This document shows positions 34,214-40,488 of a DNA stretch of 40,488 bases, in pieces (the stretch's first letter is position 1; every line of letters begins with the position of its first letter). The position numbers and the translations under genes were made by a program. The DNA comes from Burkholderiales bacterium (GTDB lineage Bacteria > Pseudomonadota > Gammaproteobacteria > Burkholderiales > Burkholderiaceae_C): positions 1-40,488 of the forward strand of contig JAFLDH010000014.1 in assembly GCA_017302505.1 (NCBI GenBank), in the 5' to 3' direction. The notes beneath the pieces are model-generated. The model did no database searches. It saw only the letters and a list, made by a program, of their open reading frames with translations, and was not told the DNA's origin.

Positions 34214-35527
34214 TCAGAAATCTTTGCGCAGCGTGATCCAGATCTCGGTGCTGCTGTAGTTGGCCGCCAGCACGTTGCTCTGGTCGCGCACGTAAAGGAT
34301 CTCGGGGTTCAGCGACCAGGTCGGCAGGAACTGCCAGGTCAGCCCGCCGCCCACCTCGTAGAGGTTGTCGTTGCGCGTGCCGATGCCTACTAGCTGGTCG
34401 CCCGGTGCACCCAGGCGCTCGACGTTGTAGCGGTCGTTCTGCCACCAGCCGAAGACGAAGCCGCCCAGGTTGTCGGTGATGCTGAAATTGAACGACGGCG
34501 ACAGGCCGAAGAAGTTGGCATCGCCATCGGCGCGCTGGGTGTTGAACTCGCGGCCGGCCTGGCCGGCCATCGTGAAGCTGGCCTTGCCGTCGAGCAGCGA
34601 GCGCGTCCAGCTGCCGGTCAGCTCGACGATGTTGCGGGTGCGCTCGCGCAGGCTGCTGTTGCTGGGATAGCGGCGCTGCCGCAGCTCCAGCCCCGCGGCC
34701 ACCTGGTTGTCGGCATCCAGGCGCAGCCGGTAGTTGCCGTAGACGCCGAAGTCGTTGCGGTAGGTGCCGTTGCCGCGGTAGCTGACGCGGCCGCGCAGGC
34801 CGGCAGCCCAGTTGCCCTCGCCCACGGTGCGGCTGACCGCGCCGTTCCAGCGCAGGTCGGAATCGTTGCGCCGGTCGCCTTCGTAGTCGCGGAAGCGGTA
34901 GTCCAGGCTGCCGTCGAGCCCGTAGTTGTCGGCCAGCTCGTAGTTCAGGCTGCCGCCCACGCGGGCCGCAGCGAAGCGCTCGTTCATCGGCCCGCCGCCG
35001 GTGGCGCCGGTGCGATAGTTGCCATAGCCGGCTATCGCATAGCCGGTGGCCAGCAGTCGACGCCCTTCGGCATAGGCGCGCGCTGCCTCGGCATAGATCT
35101 CGGCCTGCGATTCCAGGTCGGGCGGCAAGTCGTCGAAGCGCAGCACCGTCTCGAACTCGATCTTGGCGCGGGCGTAGTCGCCCTTTGCCAGATAGGCCCG
35201 GCCCAGGCCCAGGTGCGCGTCCATCGAATCTGGGCGCAGCGCCAGCGCGCGCTCGAAGGCGGCCTGGGCCTCCTGCGCCCGGGCGGTGCGCAGCGCCGCC
35301 TCACCCAGAAGCAGCTGGAAATCGGCGTCGTCGCGGCCCGCTGTCTGCTGCGGCTGCAACAGCTCGTAGGCCTGCGCGTAGCGCCCCTCGGCCAGCAACT
35401 GGCGCGCCTTCGGCAGATCGGCCGTTGCCCAGGCTAGGCAGGGCAGGAGCAGCATCGCGCCCAGCCGCCAACCCGCCAGGCTGAGGCCAGGGCGAGGGCG
35501 AAGCAGCATAAGGGGAGCGGTGGTCAC
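34214..35527 (-). CDS. TPR/outer-membrane beta-barrel protein (YaiO-like)
   Basis: The 437-residue product has a signal sequence (about 15-36), a TPR-like helical part (about 38-150: [39 protein letters not shown]) and a C-terminal part of alternating strands ending in a phenylalanine ([10 protein letters not shown]), typical of an outer-membrane barrel. This architecture resembles YaiO-type proteins. It starts with GTG 35527 (GAGGA about 11 bases upstream); an in-frame ATG at 35509 is weaker. It is the first gene of the - strand run and is 12 bases before arcD, so it may form an outer-membrane port or scaffold for the arginine system (inference). It diverges from the LysR gene. Confidence 0.8.
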   Translation of the reverse strand: MTTAPLMLLRPRPGLSLAGWRLGAMLLLPCLAWATADLPKARQLLAEGRYAQAYELLQPQQTAGRDDADFQLLLGEAALRTARAQEAQAAFERALALRPDSMDAHLGLGRAYLAKGDYARAKIEFETVLRFDDLPPDLESQAEIYAEAARAYAEGRRLLATGYAIAGYGNYRTGATGGGPMNERFAAARVGGSLNYELADNYGLDGSLDYRFRDYEGDRRNDSDLRWNGAVSRTVGEGNWAAGLRGRVSYRGNGTYRNDFGVYGNYRLRLDADNQVAAGLELRQRRYPSNSSLRERTRNIVELTGSWTRSLLDGKASFTMAGQAGREFNTQRADGDANFFGLSPSFNFSITDNLGGFVFGWWQNDRYNVERLGAPGDQLVGIGTRNDNLYEVGGGLTWQFLPTWSLNPEILYVRDQSNVLAANYSSTEIWITLRKDF

Positions 35528-35688
35528 GTCGGGGATCGTCCTCGGGCCAAGCGGCGTGGCAGGGAACGATGCGGCCGCCCGGGCAACTTAACCCAAGTGC
35601 TGCAGCTGTCTCACCCCCTGTTCTAGGTTCGACGGAATCTATCAGCGGACTCGTGACTTGAGGGCCTTTGGCCCATACCAAGAATTCA

Positions 35689-35705
35689 TGCAGCGATAAA
35701 CTGCA
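35689..35705. promoter_or_regulatory. Possible LysR operator in the divergent intergenic region
   Basis: The 222-base space 35528-35749 between the divergent TPR/barrel gene and the LysR gene contains TGCAG-N7-CTGCA here, an interrupted palindrome of the sort LysR proteins bind, about 45 bases before the LysR start. A GGGCC-TTT-GGCCC hairpin lies at 35662-35674. The spacing is not the standard T-N11-A, so this is a guess. Confidence 0.3.
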
Positions 35706-35749
35706 GTATTGGCCTTGCGCCAGTTCCCAGCCGCTGCGGCCCTCTCCCG

Positions 35750-36742
35750 ATGCCATCGACCGACCTGATCCACCGCCTGCCGCGCCACTTGAAGATGGGT
35801 GAGCTGCGCGTGTTTGCGGCCGTGATCGAGCACCGCAGCTTCCGCAAGGCCGCGGCCGTGCTGCACCTGACCCAGCCGGCCGTCACCAAAGCCATCGCCG
35901 GACTGGAGGAGACCCTGGGCGTCAAGCTCTTCGACCGGGTGGCCAACGGCGTGGAGCCCACCGTGCATGGCCGCAGCTTCGCGCCGCGCGCGCAGGCGGT
36001 GTTCGACGAATTGCGCCGCGCCGCGCAAGACCTGGCGCTGCTGGACAGCGGCGCGGTCGGCTCGCTGCGCGTGGGCGTGCTGCCGCTGCCTGCGGTGCAT
36101 TTCGTGCCGGTGGCACTGAACCGCCTGCTCGACGAGCACCCGGGCGTGCTGGTGTCGCTGGTCGAGGAGCGCGAGACCGAGATGCTGGACCGGCTGCGCA
36201 AGCGCGACATCGAGCTGGCCATCCTGCGCCTGGCCCTGGTAGACCCCGGCGAGGACCTGCGCGTGGACCGCCTGTTCGACGAGCGGCTGTGCGTGGTGGC
36301 GGCGCAGAACCATCCCCTGGCTTCGCGCGACAACCTGCAATGGCCCGAACTGCTGGAACACCGCTGGGTGCTGCCGCCGGCCGACTGCTTCTTCTTCGAG
36401 CATGTGCAGCGCTCGCTGGACCGCATGCACATGCCGATGCCCCGGCACGCGGTGGAAGCCATGTCGATCCAGCTGCAGTTCTCGATGGTGCTGCACGCCG
36501 GCATGCTGAGCTTCGGCATGCGTTCGCAGGTCAGCTTCGCGCCGGGCAAGGAGTTCGTCGTGCGGCTGCCCTTCGAACTGCCGGTGACGAGCACGGCGGT
36601 CGCCGCGGTGAGCCTGAACTCGCACGAACTCAGCCCGCTGGCCCGGCGCTTCATCGGCCATATCCAGGCGCTGGTGAAGGCGCCGCCTACATCGGCCGCG
36701 CCGGCGCGACAAGGGGTCGCCAGGCCGTTGGCCGCCTCCTGA
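35750..36742 (+). CDS. LysR-family transcriptional regulator
   Basis: This 330-residue regulator has an N-terminal winged helix-turn-helix (about residues 16-75: LRVFAAVIEHRSFRKAAAVL, TQPAVTKAIAGLEETLGVKL) and a LysR substrate-binding domain (about 105-310). The start ATG 35750 has no good ribosome site; the in-frame ATG 35795 (MGELRVF) is an alternative. The effector is unknown. It lies divergent from the TPR/barrel-arcD-arcA-yfcC run, which makes control of that run likely, since LysR regulators often act on the adjacent divergent operon. Confidence 0.93.
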   Translation: MPSTDLIHRLPRHLKMGELRVFAAVIEHRSFRKAAAVLHLTQPAVTKAIAGLEETLGVKLFDRVANGVEPTVHGRSFAPRAQAVFDELRRAAQDLALLDSGAVGSLRVGVLPLPAVHFVPVALNRLLDEHPGVLVSLVEERETEMLDRLRKRDIELAILRLALVDPGEDLRVDRLFDERLCVVAAQNHPLASRDNLQWPELLEHRWVLPPADCFFFEHVQRSLDRMHMPMPRHAVEAMSIQLQFSMVLHAGMLSFGMRSQVSFAPGKEFVVRLPFELPVTSTAVAAVSLNSHELSPLARRFIGHIQALVKAPPTSAAPARQGVARPLAAS

Positions 36743-36851
36743 GGCACGCCGCCGGTTGACGGCGCCGCGGCTGCGGCGACAATCGCGCCCCTCCGGCCTG
36801 CCCTGCGCTTGCAGCGGGCCCCACTTCAACAGCCGCTTTCGGAGCCGATTC

Positions 36852-37229
36852 ATGAGCAACTTCTGGGACGCCATCTGGTTGATGGTGTCGACCTTCTTCT
36901 TCGTGGCCTACCTGATCATCATGTTCCAGATCGTCGTGGACCTGTTCCGCGACCATGAACTGGGCGGCGGCTCGAAGGTGTTGTGGGTGCTCGGCCTGAT
37001 CTTCCTGCCGGTGCTGACGGCCATCATCTACATCGTCGCCCGCGGCAAGGGCATGGCCCAGCGCCAGCAGGCCAGCGTGCAGAAGGCCAAGGAAGACACC
37101 GACGCCTACATCAAGCACGTGGCCGGCGTGTCGCCGGCGCAGCAGATCGCCGAGGCCAAGGCCCTGCTGGACCAGGGCACGATCTCCCAGGCCGAGTTCG
37201 ACAAGCTCAAGGCCAAGGCATTGGGCTGA
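36852..37229 (+). CDS. PLDc_N/SHOCT-domain membrane protein
   Basis: This 125-residue protein has two membrane helices (about 8-30 and 42-62) of the phospholipase-D nuclease N-terminal type (IVVDLFRDHELGGGSKVLW, LIFLPVLTAIIYIVARGKGM) followed by a linker and a short SHOCT-like C-terminal hairpin (EAKALLDQGTISQAEFDKLKAKAL). Such proteins are widespread and of unknown function, often stress-linked. The start is ATG 36852; the frame extends upstream without a plausible start. It is alone, 110 bases after the LysR gene. Confidence 0.85.
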   Translation: MSNFWDAIWLMVSTFFFVAYLIIMFQIVVDLFRDHELGGGSKVLWVLGLIFLPVLTAIIYIVARGKGMAQRQQASVQKAKEDTDAYIKHVAGVSPAQQIAEAKALLDQGTISQAEFDKLKAKALG

Positions 37230-37245
37230 GCGCCCAAAAAGTGAT

Positions 37246-37264
37246 CGGGCTATCACCCGTTTTC
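37246..37264 (+). terminator. Weak hairpin with T-run after the PLDc_N/SHOCT gene
   Basis: CGGG-CTATCA-CCCG followed by TTTTC lies 16 bases after the stop. The stem is only 4 bp, and GTGAT/ATCAC (37241-37256) gives a competing fold. A weak intrinsic terminator is possible. Confidence 0.3.
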
Positions 37265-37343
37265 TTCGCCGTCGGCGGCGCGCCTGTCTAGAGTCACGCC
37301 CCGGGCACCGATGCCTTTTCCCCCACCCAGAGAGGAACGCACC

Positions 37344-37922
37344 ATGAACAAGAGAAAGCTGCTGGCCGGCGGCCTGTCGCTGACGGCACTGGCCCTGCTG
37401 GGCACCGGTTGCACCACCACGGGCGGTGCTTCGGGCGATGCGGCAGCGCAGCGGCAGGCATTGAACGCGCAGGCCGACAACGCGCTGACCCGGCTCTACA
37501 AGGAGGCCCGCGATTCCGAAGACCTGGTCAAGCAGGCCCGTGGCGTGCTGATCTTTCCCAACTTCATCTCGGCCGGCTTCATCATCGGCGGGGCTTCGGG
37601 CCAGGGCGTGCTGCGCGAGGCCGGCAAGACCGTCAGCTACCACCGCATGACCGAAGGCTCGGTCGGCCTGCTGGCCGGCGCGCAGTCGCAGGCGGTGTTC
37701 ATCCTGTTCATGACCGACGATGCGCTGAAGCGCTTCAAGGGCAGCAACGGCTGGACCGTGGGTGCCGATGCCGGGGTGACGATGCTGACGGTGGGTGCCG
37801 ACGCGCGCGTCACCGGTCGCACGGCGCAGCAACCGGTGGTCGGCTTCGTGCTGACCAACAGCGGCCTGATGGGCAGCCTCAGCCTGAACGGCAGCCGCAT
37901 CACGCCACTCAACTTCAACTGA
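37344..37922 (+). CDS. SYLF/YSC84-domain lipoprotein
   Basis: The 192-residue product has a lipoprotein signal (LLGTGC, Cys23) and a SYLF (Ysc84) domain: ALTRLYKEARDSEDLVKQARG, VLIFPNFISAGFIIGGASGQGV, GLLAGAQSQAVFILFMTDDAL, DAGVTMLTVGADARVTG. SYLF domains bind membranes; bacterial members are exported lipoproteins of unknown role. The start is ATG 37344, with AGAGAGG upstream; an extended reading from 37311 is unlikely. Its last 8 bases overlap the convergent YihY-type gene. Confidence 0.88.
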   Translation: MNKRKLLAGGLSLTALALLGTGCTTTGGASGDAAAQRQALNAQADNALTRLYKEARDSEDLVKQARGVLIFPNFISAGFIIGGASGQGVLREAGKTVSYHRMTEGSVGLLAGAQSQAVFILFMTDDALKRFKGSNGWTVGADAGVTMLTVGADARVTGRTAQQPVVGFVLTNSGLMGSLSLNGSRITPLNFN

Positions 37923-38793
37923 TCGTGCCGCCTGCGGCCGGGCGGCGCGAGCCGTGGCGGTGGGTGTAGACCCAGATCAGCTCGGCGCCGAACAGGAAGA
38001 TCTGCGCCGAGTAATACACCCACAGCAGCACCACGATCAGCGAGGCCGCTGCGCCGAACAGCGTGGTGATGCCGCTGCCGCCGATGTACAGGCCGATCAG
38101 CCCCTTGCCCAGCAGGAACAGCGTGGCCGTCACCGCTGCACCCAGGGCCACGTCGCGCCAGGCCACCCGCGCATGCGGCATGGTCTTGTAGATCAGCGCG
38201 AACACCGCGGCCACCATGATGAAGCTCAGGCCCAGTTCGGTCAGGCCGCTGAAGGTGGCGAAGCTCTGCGACGCCGGATCCCACCAGCGGCTCAGCGCGC
38301 GCAGCCCCGCACTCAGCGCCAGCGAGACCACCAGCAGGAAGCCGATGCCCAGGATCATGCCGAAGGACAGCAGCCGGGCGCGCAGCAGGCCCCACAGCCC
38401 GAAACTGCGCTGGCGCGGCGGCACCCGCCAGATGCGGTCCAGCGCATCCTGCAGTTCGGCGAAGACCGAGGTCGCGCCGACGAACAGCACCGCCACGCCC
38501 AGCAGCGCTGCTGGAAGGCTGGCCGCGCGGCGGCCGGCGCTCTCCAGCAAGTCCTGCACGGCCAGCGCACCGTGCGTGCCGAGCATGCCTTGAAGCTGCA
38601 GGTAGATCTCGCCGCGCGCTGCCTCCTCGCCGAAGAAGAAGCCGGCGATGGCAATGACGATCAGCAGCAGCGGCGCGATCGAGAAGATGGTGTAGAAGGC
38701 CAGCGCCGCGCCCATGCTCTGCGCATAGTCACGCACCCATTGCAGCGCCGCGTCGCGGAACAGCGCGCCGAGCGCGCGCAGGGCCCCTCGCAT
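37915..38793 (-). CDS. YihY/BrkB-family inner-membrane protein
   Basis: This 292-residue membrane protein of the YihY/BrkB family has about six helices. Landmarks are YAQSMGAALAFYTIFSIAPLL near the start, the cytoplasmic ELQDALDRIWRVPPRQR segment, and LIVVLLWVYYSAQIFLFGAELIWVYT, quoted in part, at the end. The function of the family is unsettled despite the old ribonuclease BN and virulence labels. The start ATG 38793 directly follows the stop of the AI-2E-type gene, so the two are likely cotranscribed. It overlaps the convergent SYLF gene by 8 bases. Confidence 0.9.
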   Translation of the reverse strand: MRGALRALGALFRDAALQWVRDYAQSMGAALAFYTIFSIAPLLLIVIAIAGFFFGEEAARGEIYLQLQGMLGTHGALAVQDLLESAGRRAASLPAALLGVAVLFVGATSVFAELQDALDRIWRVPPRQRSFGLWGLLRARLLSFGMILGIGFLLVVSLALSAGLRALSRWWDPASQSFATFSGLTELGLSFIMVAAVFALIYKTMPHARVAWRDVALGAAVTATLFLLGKGLIGLYIGGSGITTLFGAAASLIVVLLWVYYSAQIFLFGAELIWVYTHRHGSRRPAAGGTIS

Positions 38794-39837
38794 TCAGACC
38801 CTGCCGTTCTGCGACAGCAGCACCGCCACCGGCCGGGTGCCCGGGAACTCGGAGAACACGATGGTCAGGATGGCGGTGATCGGCACCGCCAGGAAGGCCC
38901 CCGGGATGCCCCACAGCTCCGACCACACCGCCAGGCTGATCAGGATGGCGAAAGGGCTCAGGTTCAGCGAATTGCCCATCACGTAGGGATCGAGGAAGTT
39001 GCCGATCAGGAACTGCACCGCCGTCAGCGCCAGCAGCAGCGTCAGGATCGGACCCAGCTCCTGGAACTGCACCACCGCCATCAGCACCGGAAAGACCACG
39101 CCCAGCACCGAGCCCACGTAGGGCACGAAGTTCAGGAAAGCGGTGAGCACCGCCCACAGCGCCGCGAACTCCAGCCCGTACAGCGCCATCACGCCGTAGC
39201 TGACCACCCCCAGCAGCAGGCTCAGCAGCGTCTTCAGCGCCAGGTACGAGCCGATGCGGCGGTTGATGGCACCGATGACCTCGCGGATGCGGGCCACGCG
39301 ACGCGGATCGTCGGACAGGTTGGCCAGCTTCGCCTCGAAGCCGCGCCGCTCCACCAGCAGGAAGGTGGCATAGAGAAAGACGACCACGAAGGTCACCAGC
39401 ACCGAACCCACCGACGCCAGCATCGACCCGGCCAGCCGCTGCAGGTTGATCTGCGCCATCAGCTCCTGCCGCAGCGTGGCCCAGGTCGGCTCGGTCTCGA
39501 AGCCGAACTGCACGGCCAGCTGCTGGATCACCGCCAGCAGCGACTGCTGGTACTGCGGCGCCAGCGCCAGCGCACGCTCCTTGTTGGCCATGATCAGGTA
39601 GGCCAGCAGGAAGAACACCAGGCCGATGACCACCACCGAGAACAGGTAGCGCAGCTGCAGCGGCAGCCGCGGCCCGATCTGCGGCACGCGGCCCAGCGCG
39701 TGGGCCAGGCCGACGATCACGTAGACCACCACCGCGCCGAACACCGCCGGGATGAAGATCGACTGGCCGATGTACAGCACCCAGCCGATGATCAGCATCA
39801 GCACGGTGCCGTACACGACGGCGCGCAGTCGGTCCAT
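38794..39837 (-). CDS. AI-2E-family (TqsA/YdiK-like) membrane transporter
   Basis: This is a 347-residue membrane protein of the AI-2E transporter family, proteins with about eight helices that include the quorum-signal exporter TqsA and several cation or unknown carriers. Landmarks are SIFIPAVFGAVVVYVIVGL, the large cytoplasmic loop, ALWAVLTAFLNFVPYVGSVLG and NFLDPYVMGNSLNLSPFAIL. I chose ATG 39837 (MDRLRAVVYG), although no clear ribosome site is present; ATG 39891 or so upstream (MQRDRAH) is possible. The stop abuts the YihY-type start. Substrate is unknown; autoinducer transport should not be assumed. Confidence 0.88.
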   Translation of the reverse strand: MDRLRAVVYGTVLMLIIGWVLYIGQSIFIPAVFGAVVVYVIVGLAHALGRVPQIGPRLPLQLRYLFSVVVIGLVFFLLAYLIMANKERALALAPQYQQSLLAVIQQLAVQFGFETEPTWATLRQELMAQINLQRLAGSMLASVGSVLVTFVVVFLYATFLLVERRGFEAKLANLSDDPRRVARIREVIGAINRRIGSYLALKTLLSLLLGVVSYGVMALYGLEFAALWAVLTAFLNFVPYVGSVLGVVFPVLMAVVQFQELGPILTLLLALTAVQFLIGNFLDPYVMGNSLNLSPFAILISLAVWSELWGIPGAFLAVPITAILTIVFSEFPGTRPVAVLLSQNGRV

Positions 39838-39937
39838 GGGTTCGGGTGCAGCGGTCTTGCGGGGCCTGCAGTGTGCCCGATCGCGCTGCATAGAATCGCG
39901 CCGCCCGTCGCGGCACATCGAAGCGAAAGACACGCCA

Positions 39938-40366
39938 ATGCTTGACAAGATCCTGCTGCCGCTGCTCGTCGCCTTGCTGGCGCTGTCGGGCTGCCAGACA
40001 CCGACCGGCAGCGCCACGGCCCGCAACCCCGATCCGGCGCACAACAGCCGCAATGCGCTGGACTGGGCCGGCACCTACCAGGGCGTGCTGCCCTGCGCCG
40101 ACTGCCCCGGCATCCGCACCCGCGTGGTGCTGCAAGCCGATGGCCGATTCGAGCTCAGCCGCCAGTACATCGACCGGCAGGCCACGCCGACGGTGAGCCG
40201 CGGTCAGGTCCAGTGGAACCCGGCCGGCAACACCATCACGCTGCCTGTGCCCGGCGAGCGCGGCCCGCAATTCCGCGTGGGCGAAGGCCGGCTGCTGCAG
40301 CTGTATGCCGACGGCACGGCACCGCCCTGGAGCGATACGCGCCAGGTGCTGACCAAGACCCCCTGA
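39938..40366 (+). CDS. NlpE-like copper-resistance/stress lipoprotein, short form
   Basis: The 142-residue lipoprotein has a signal ending ALSGC (Cys19) and the NlpE N-terminal domain: DWAGTYQGVLPCADCPGIRT with the CXXC pair, and a beta-rich barrel. E. coli NlpE (about 236 residues) also has a C-terminal domain, which is missing here, so this is the single-domain type common outside enterobacteria. In E. coli NlpE signals surface and redox stress to the Cpx system; no cpx genes are seen nearby. ATG 39938 starts the protein; the frame extends upstream into the divergent gene without a plausible start. Confidence 0.85.
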   Translation: MLDKILLPLLVALLALSGCQTPTGSATARNPDPAHNSRNALDWAGTYQGVLPCADCPGIRTRVVLQADGRFELSRQYIDRQATPTVSRGQVQWNPAGNTITLPVPGERGPQFRVGEGRLLQLYADGTAPPWSDTRQVLTKTP

Positions 40367-40384
40367 ACACTTCCGGAACGCCCC

Positions 40385-40488
40385 ATGAACCCGACCGCCC
40401 GCTTCACGTCCCTGGCGCTCAGCGCCGTGCTGGCCTGTGCCGGCCTGGCCAGCACGCCGGTGCTGGCACAAACCACAGCCGGGCCGGC
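40385..40488 (+). CDS. Exported protein of unknown type, cut by window end
   Basis: From ATG 40385 the frame is open to the end of the window: 34 residues, a basic start then a hydrophobic core and a signal-peptidase I site near STPVLA-QTT. Only the signal peptide is visible, so function cannot be given. It is 18 bases after the NlpE-like gene and may be in the same operon. Confidence 0.6.
   Translation, partial: MNPTARFTSLALSAVLACAGLASTPVLAQTTAGP

Noticed and set aside
37221..37237. TTGGGC-TGAGC-GCCCAA hairpin over the stop of the PLDc_N/SHOCT gene
   Set aside because: It is followed by A residues, not T, on the coding strand, so it does not look like an intrinsic terminator.
1..40488. CRISPR arrays, insertion sequences, tRNA and rRNA genes
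   Set aside because: No regularly spaced repeats, no transposase or terminal inverted repeats, and no tRNA or rRNA signature were seen on reading through; a covariance-model scan was not possible here.

Overview
The window is GC-rich DNA (well above 60% G+C), tightly packed with genes that mostly overlap or abut. The composition, a PEP-CTERM protein, a NodT-type efflux channel and an F-type conjugation operon next to housekeeping-style genes suggest a betaproteobacterium of the order Burkholderiales, perhaps near Rubrivivax/Leptothrix. This placement is inference; there is no rRNA or tRNA gene to anchor it.

Region 1 (3-16213, + strand) is most of an F-type type IV secretion/conjugation operon, in the order traB (5' end outside the window), dsbC, traV, traC, trbI, trhF-type signal peptidase, an unknown periplasmic gene, traW, traU, trbC, traN, a second unknown periplasmic gene, traF, traH, traG. 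Genes overlap by 4-14 bases or are 9-22 bases apart, so one transcript is expected. The products build the outer-membrane core (TraB, TraV), the assembly ATPase (TraC), and the pilus-assembly and mating-pair-stabilisation proteins (TrbI, TraW, TraU, TrbC, TraN, TraF, TraH, TraG). DsbC and the CPYC-bearing TraF probably fold the cysteine-rich TraN, TraU and TraH. The gene order resembles SXT/R391-type integrative elements more than the F plasmid, but trbI and trbC are kept as in F. The operon ends tail-to-tail against a small membrane-protein gene (16214-16537, - strand). A 622-base gene-poor stretch follows, and from 17160 the genes look chromosomal, so the edge of an integrative element probably lies between 16.5 and 17.16 kb.

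Region 2 (17160-19288) holds a patatin-like lipoprotein (+) and a convergent PEP-CTERM secreted protein (-).

Region 3 (19484-35527, all - strand; transcription runs from high to low coordinates) is a run of 14 head-to-tail genes. First come an outer-membrane TPR/beta-barrel protein, an arginine/ornithine-type antiporter (ArcD), arginine deiminase (ArcA) and a YfcC-family carrier. Then, after 62 bases, comes a near-continuous ten-gene operon: periplasmic adaptor (MFP), RND pump, a two-helix membrane protein, MrpE, MrpF, MrpG, a fused MrpA-C-terminus/MrpB, MrpC, MrpD and a NodT outer-membrane channel. A Mrp-like cation/proton antiporter module therefore sits between an RND pump and its probable outer-membrane channel. 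The Mrp genes are in the order of the archaeal Mbh membrane module, and the large NuoL-like part of MrpA is absent. This is the most interesting arrangement in the window.

Region 4 (35750-40488) contains a LysR regulator diverging from region 3, a PLDc_N/SHOCT membrane protein, a SYLF-domain lipoprotein, a YihY/BrkB membrane protein, an AI-2E-family transporter, a short NlpE-like lipoprotein and the signal peptide of one further gene cut by the window end. No CRISPR array, insertion sequence, rRNA or tRNA was seen.
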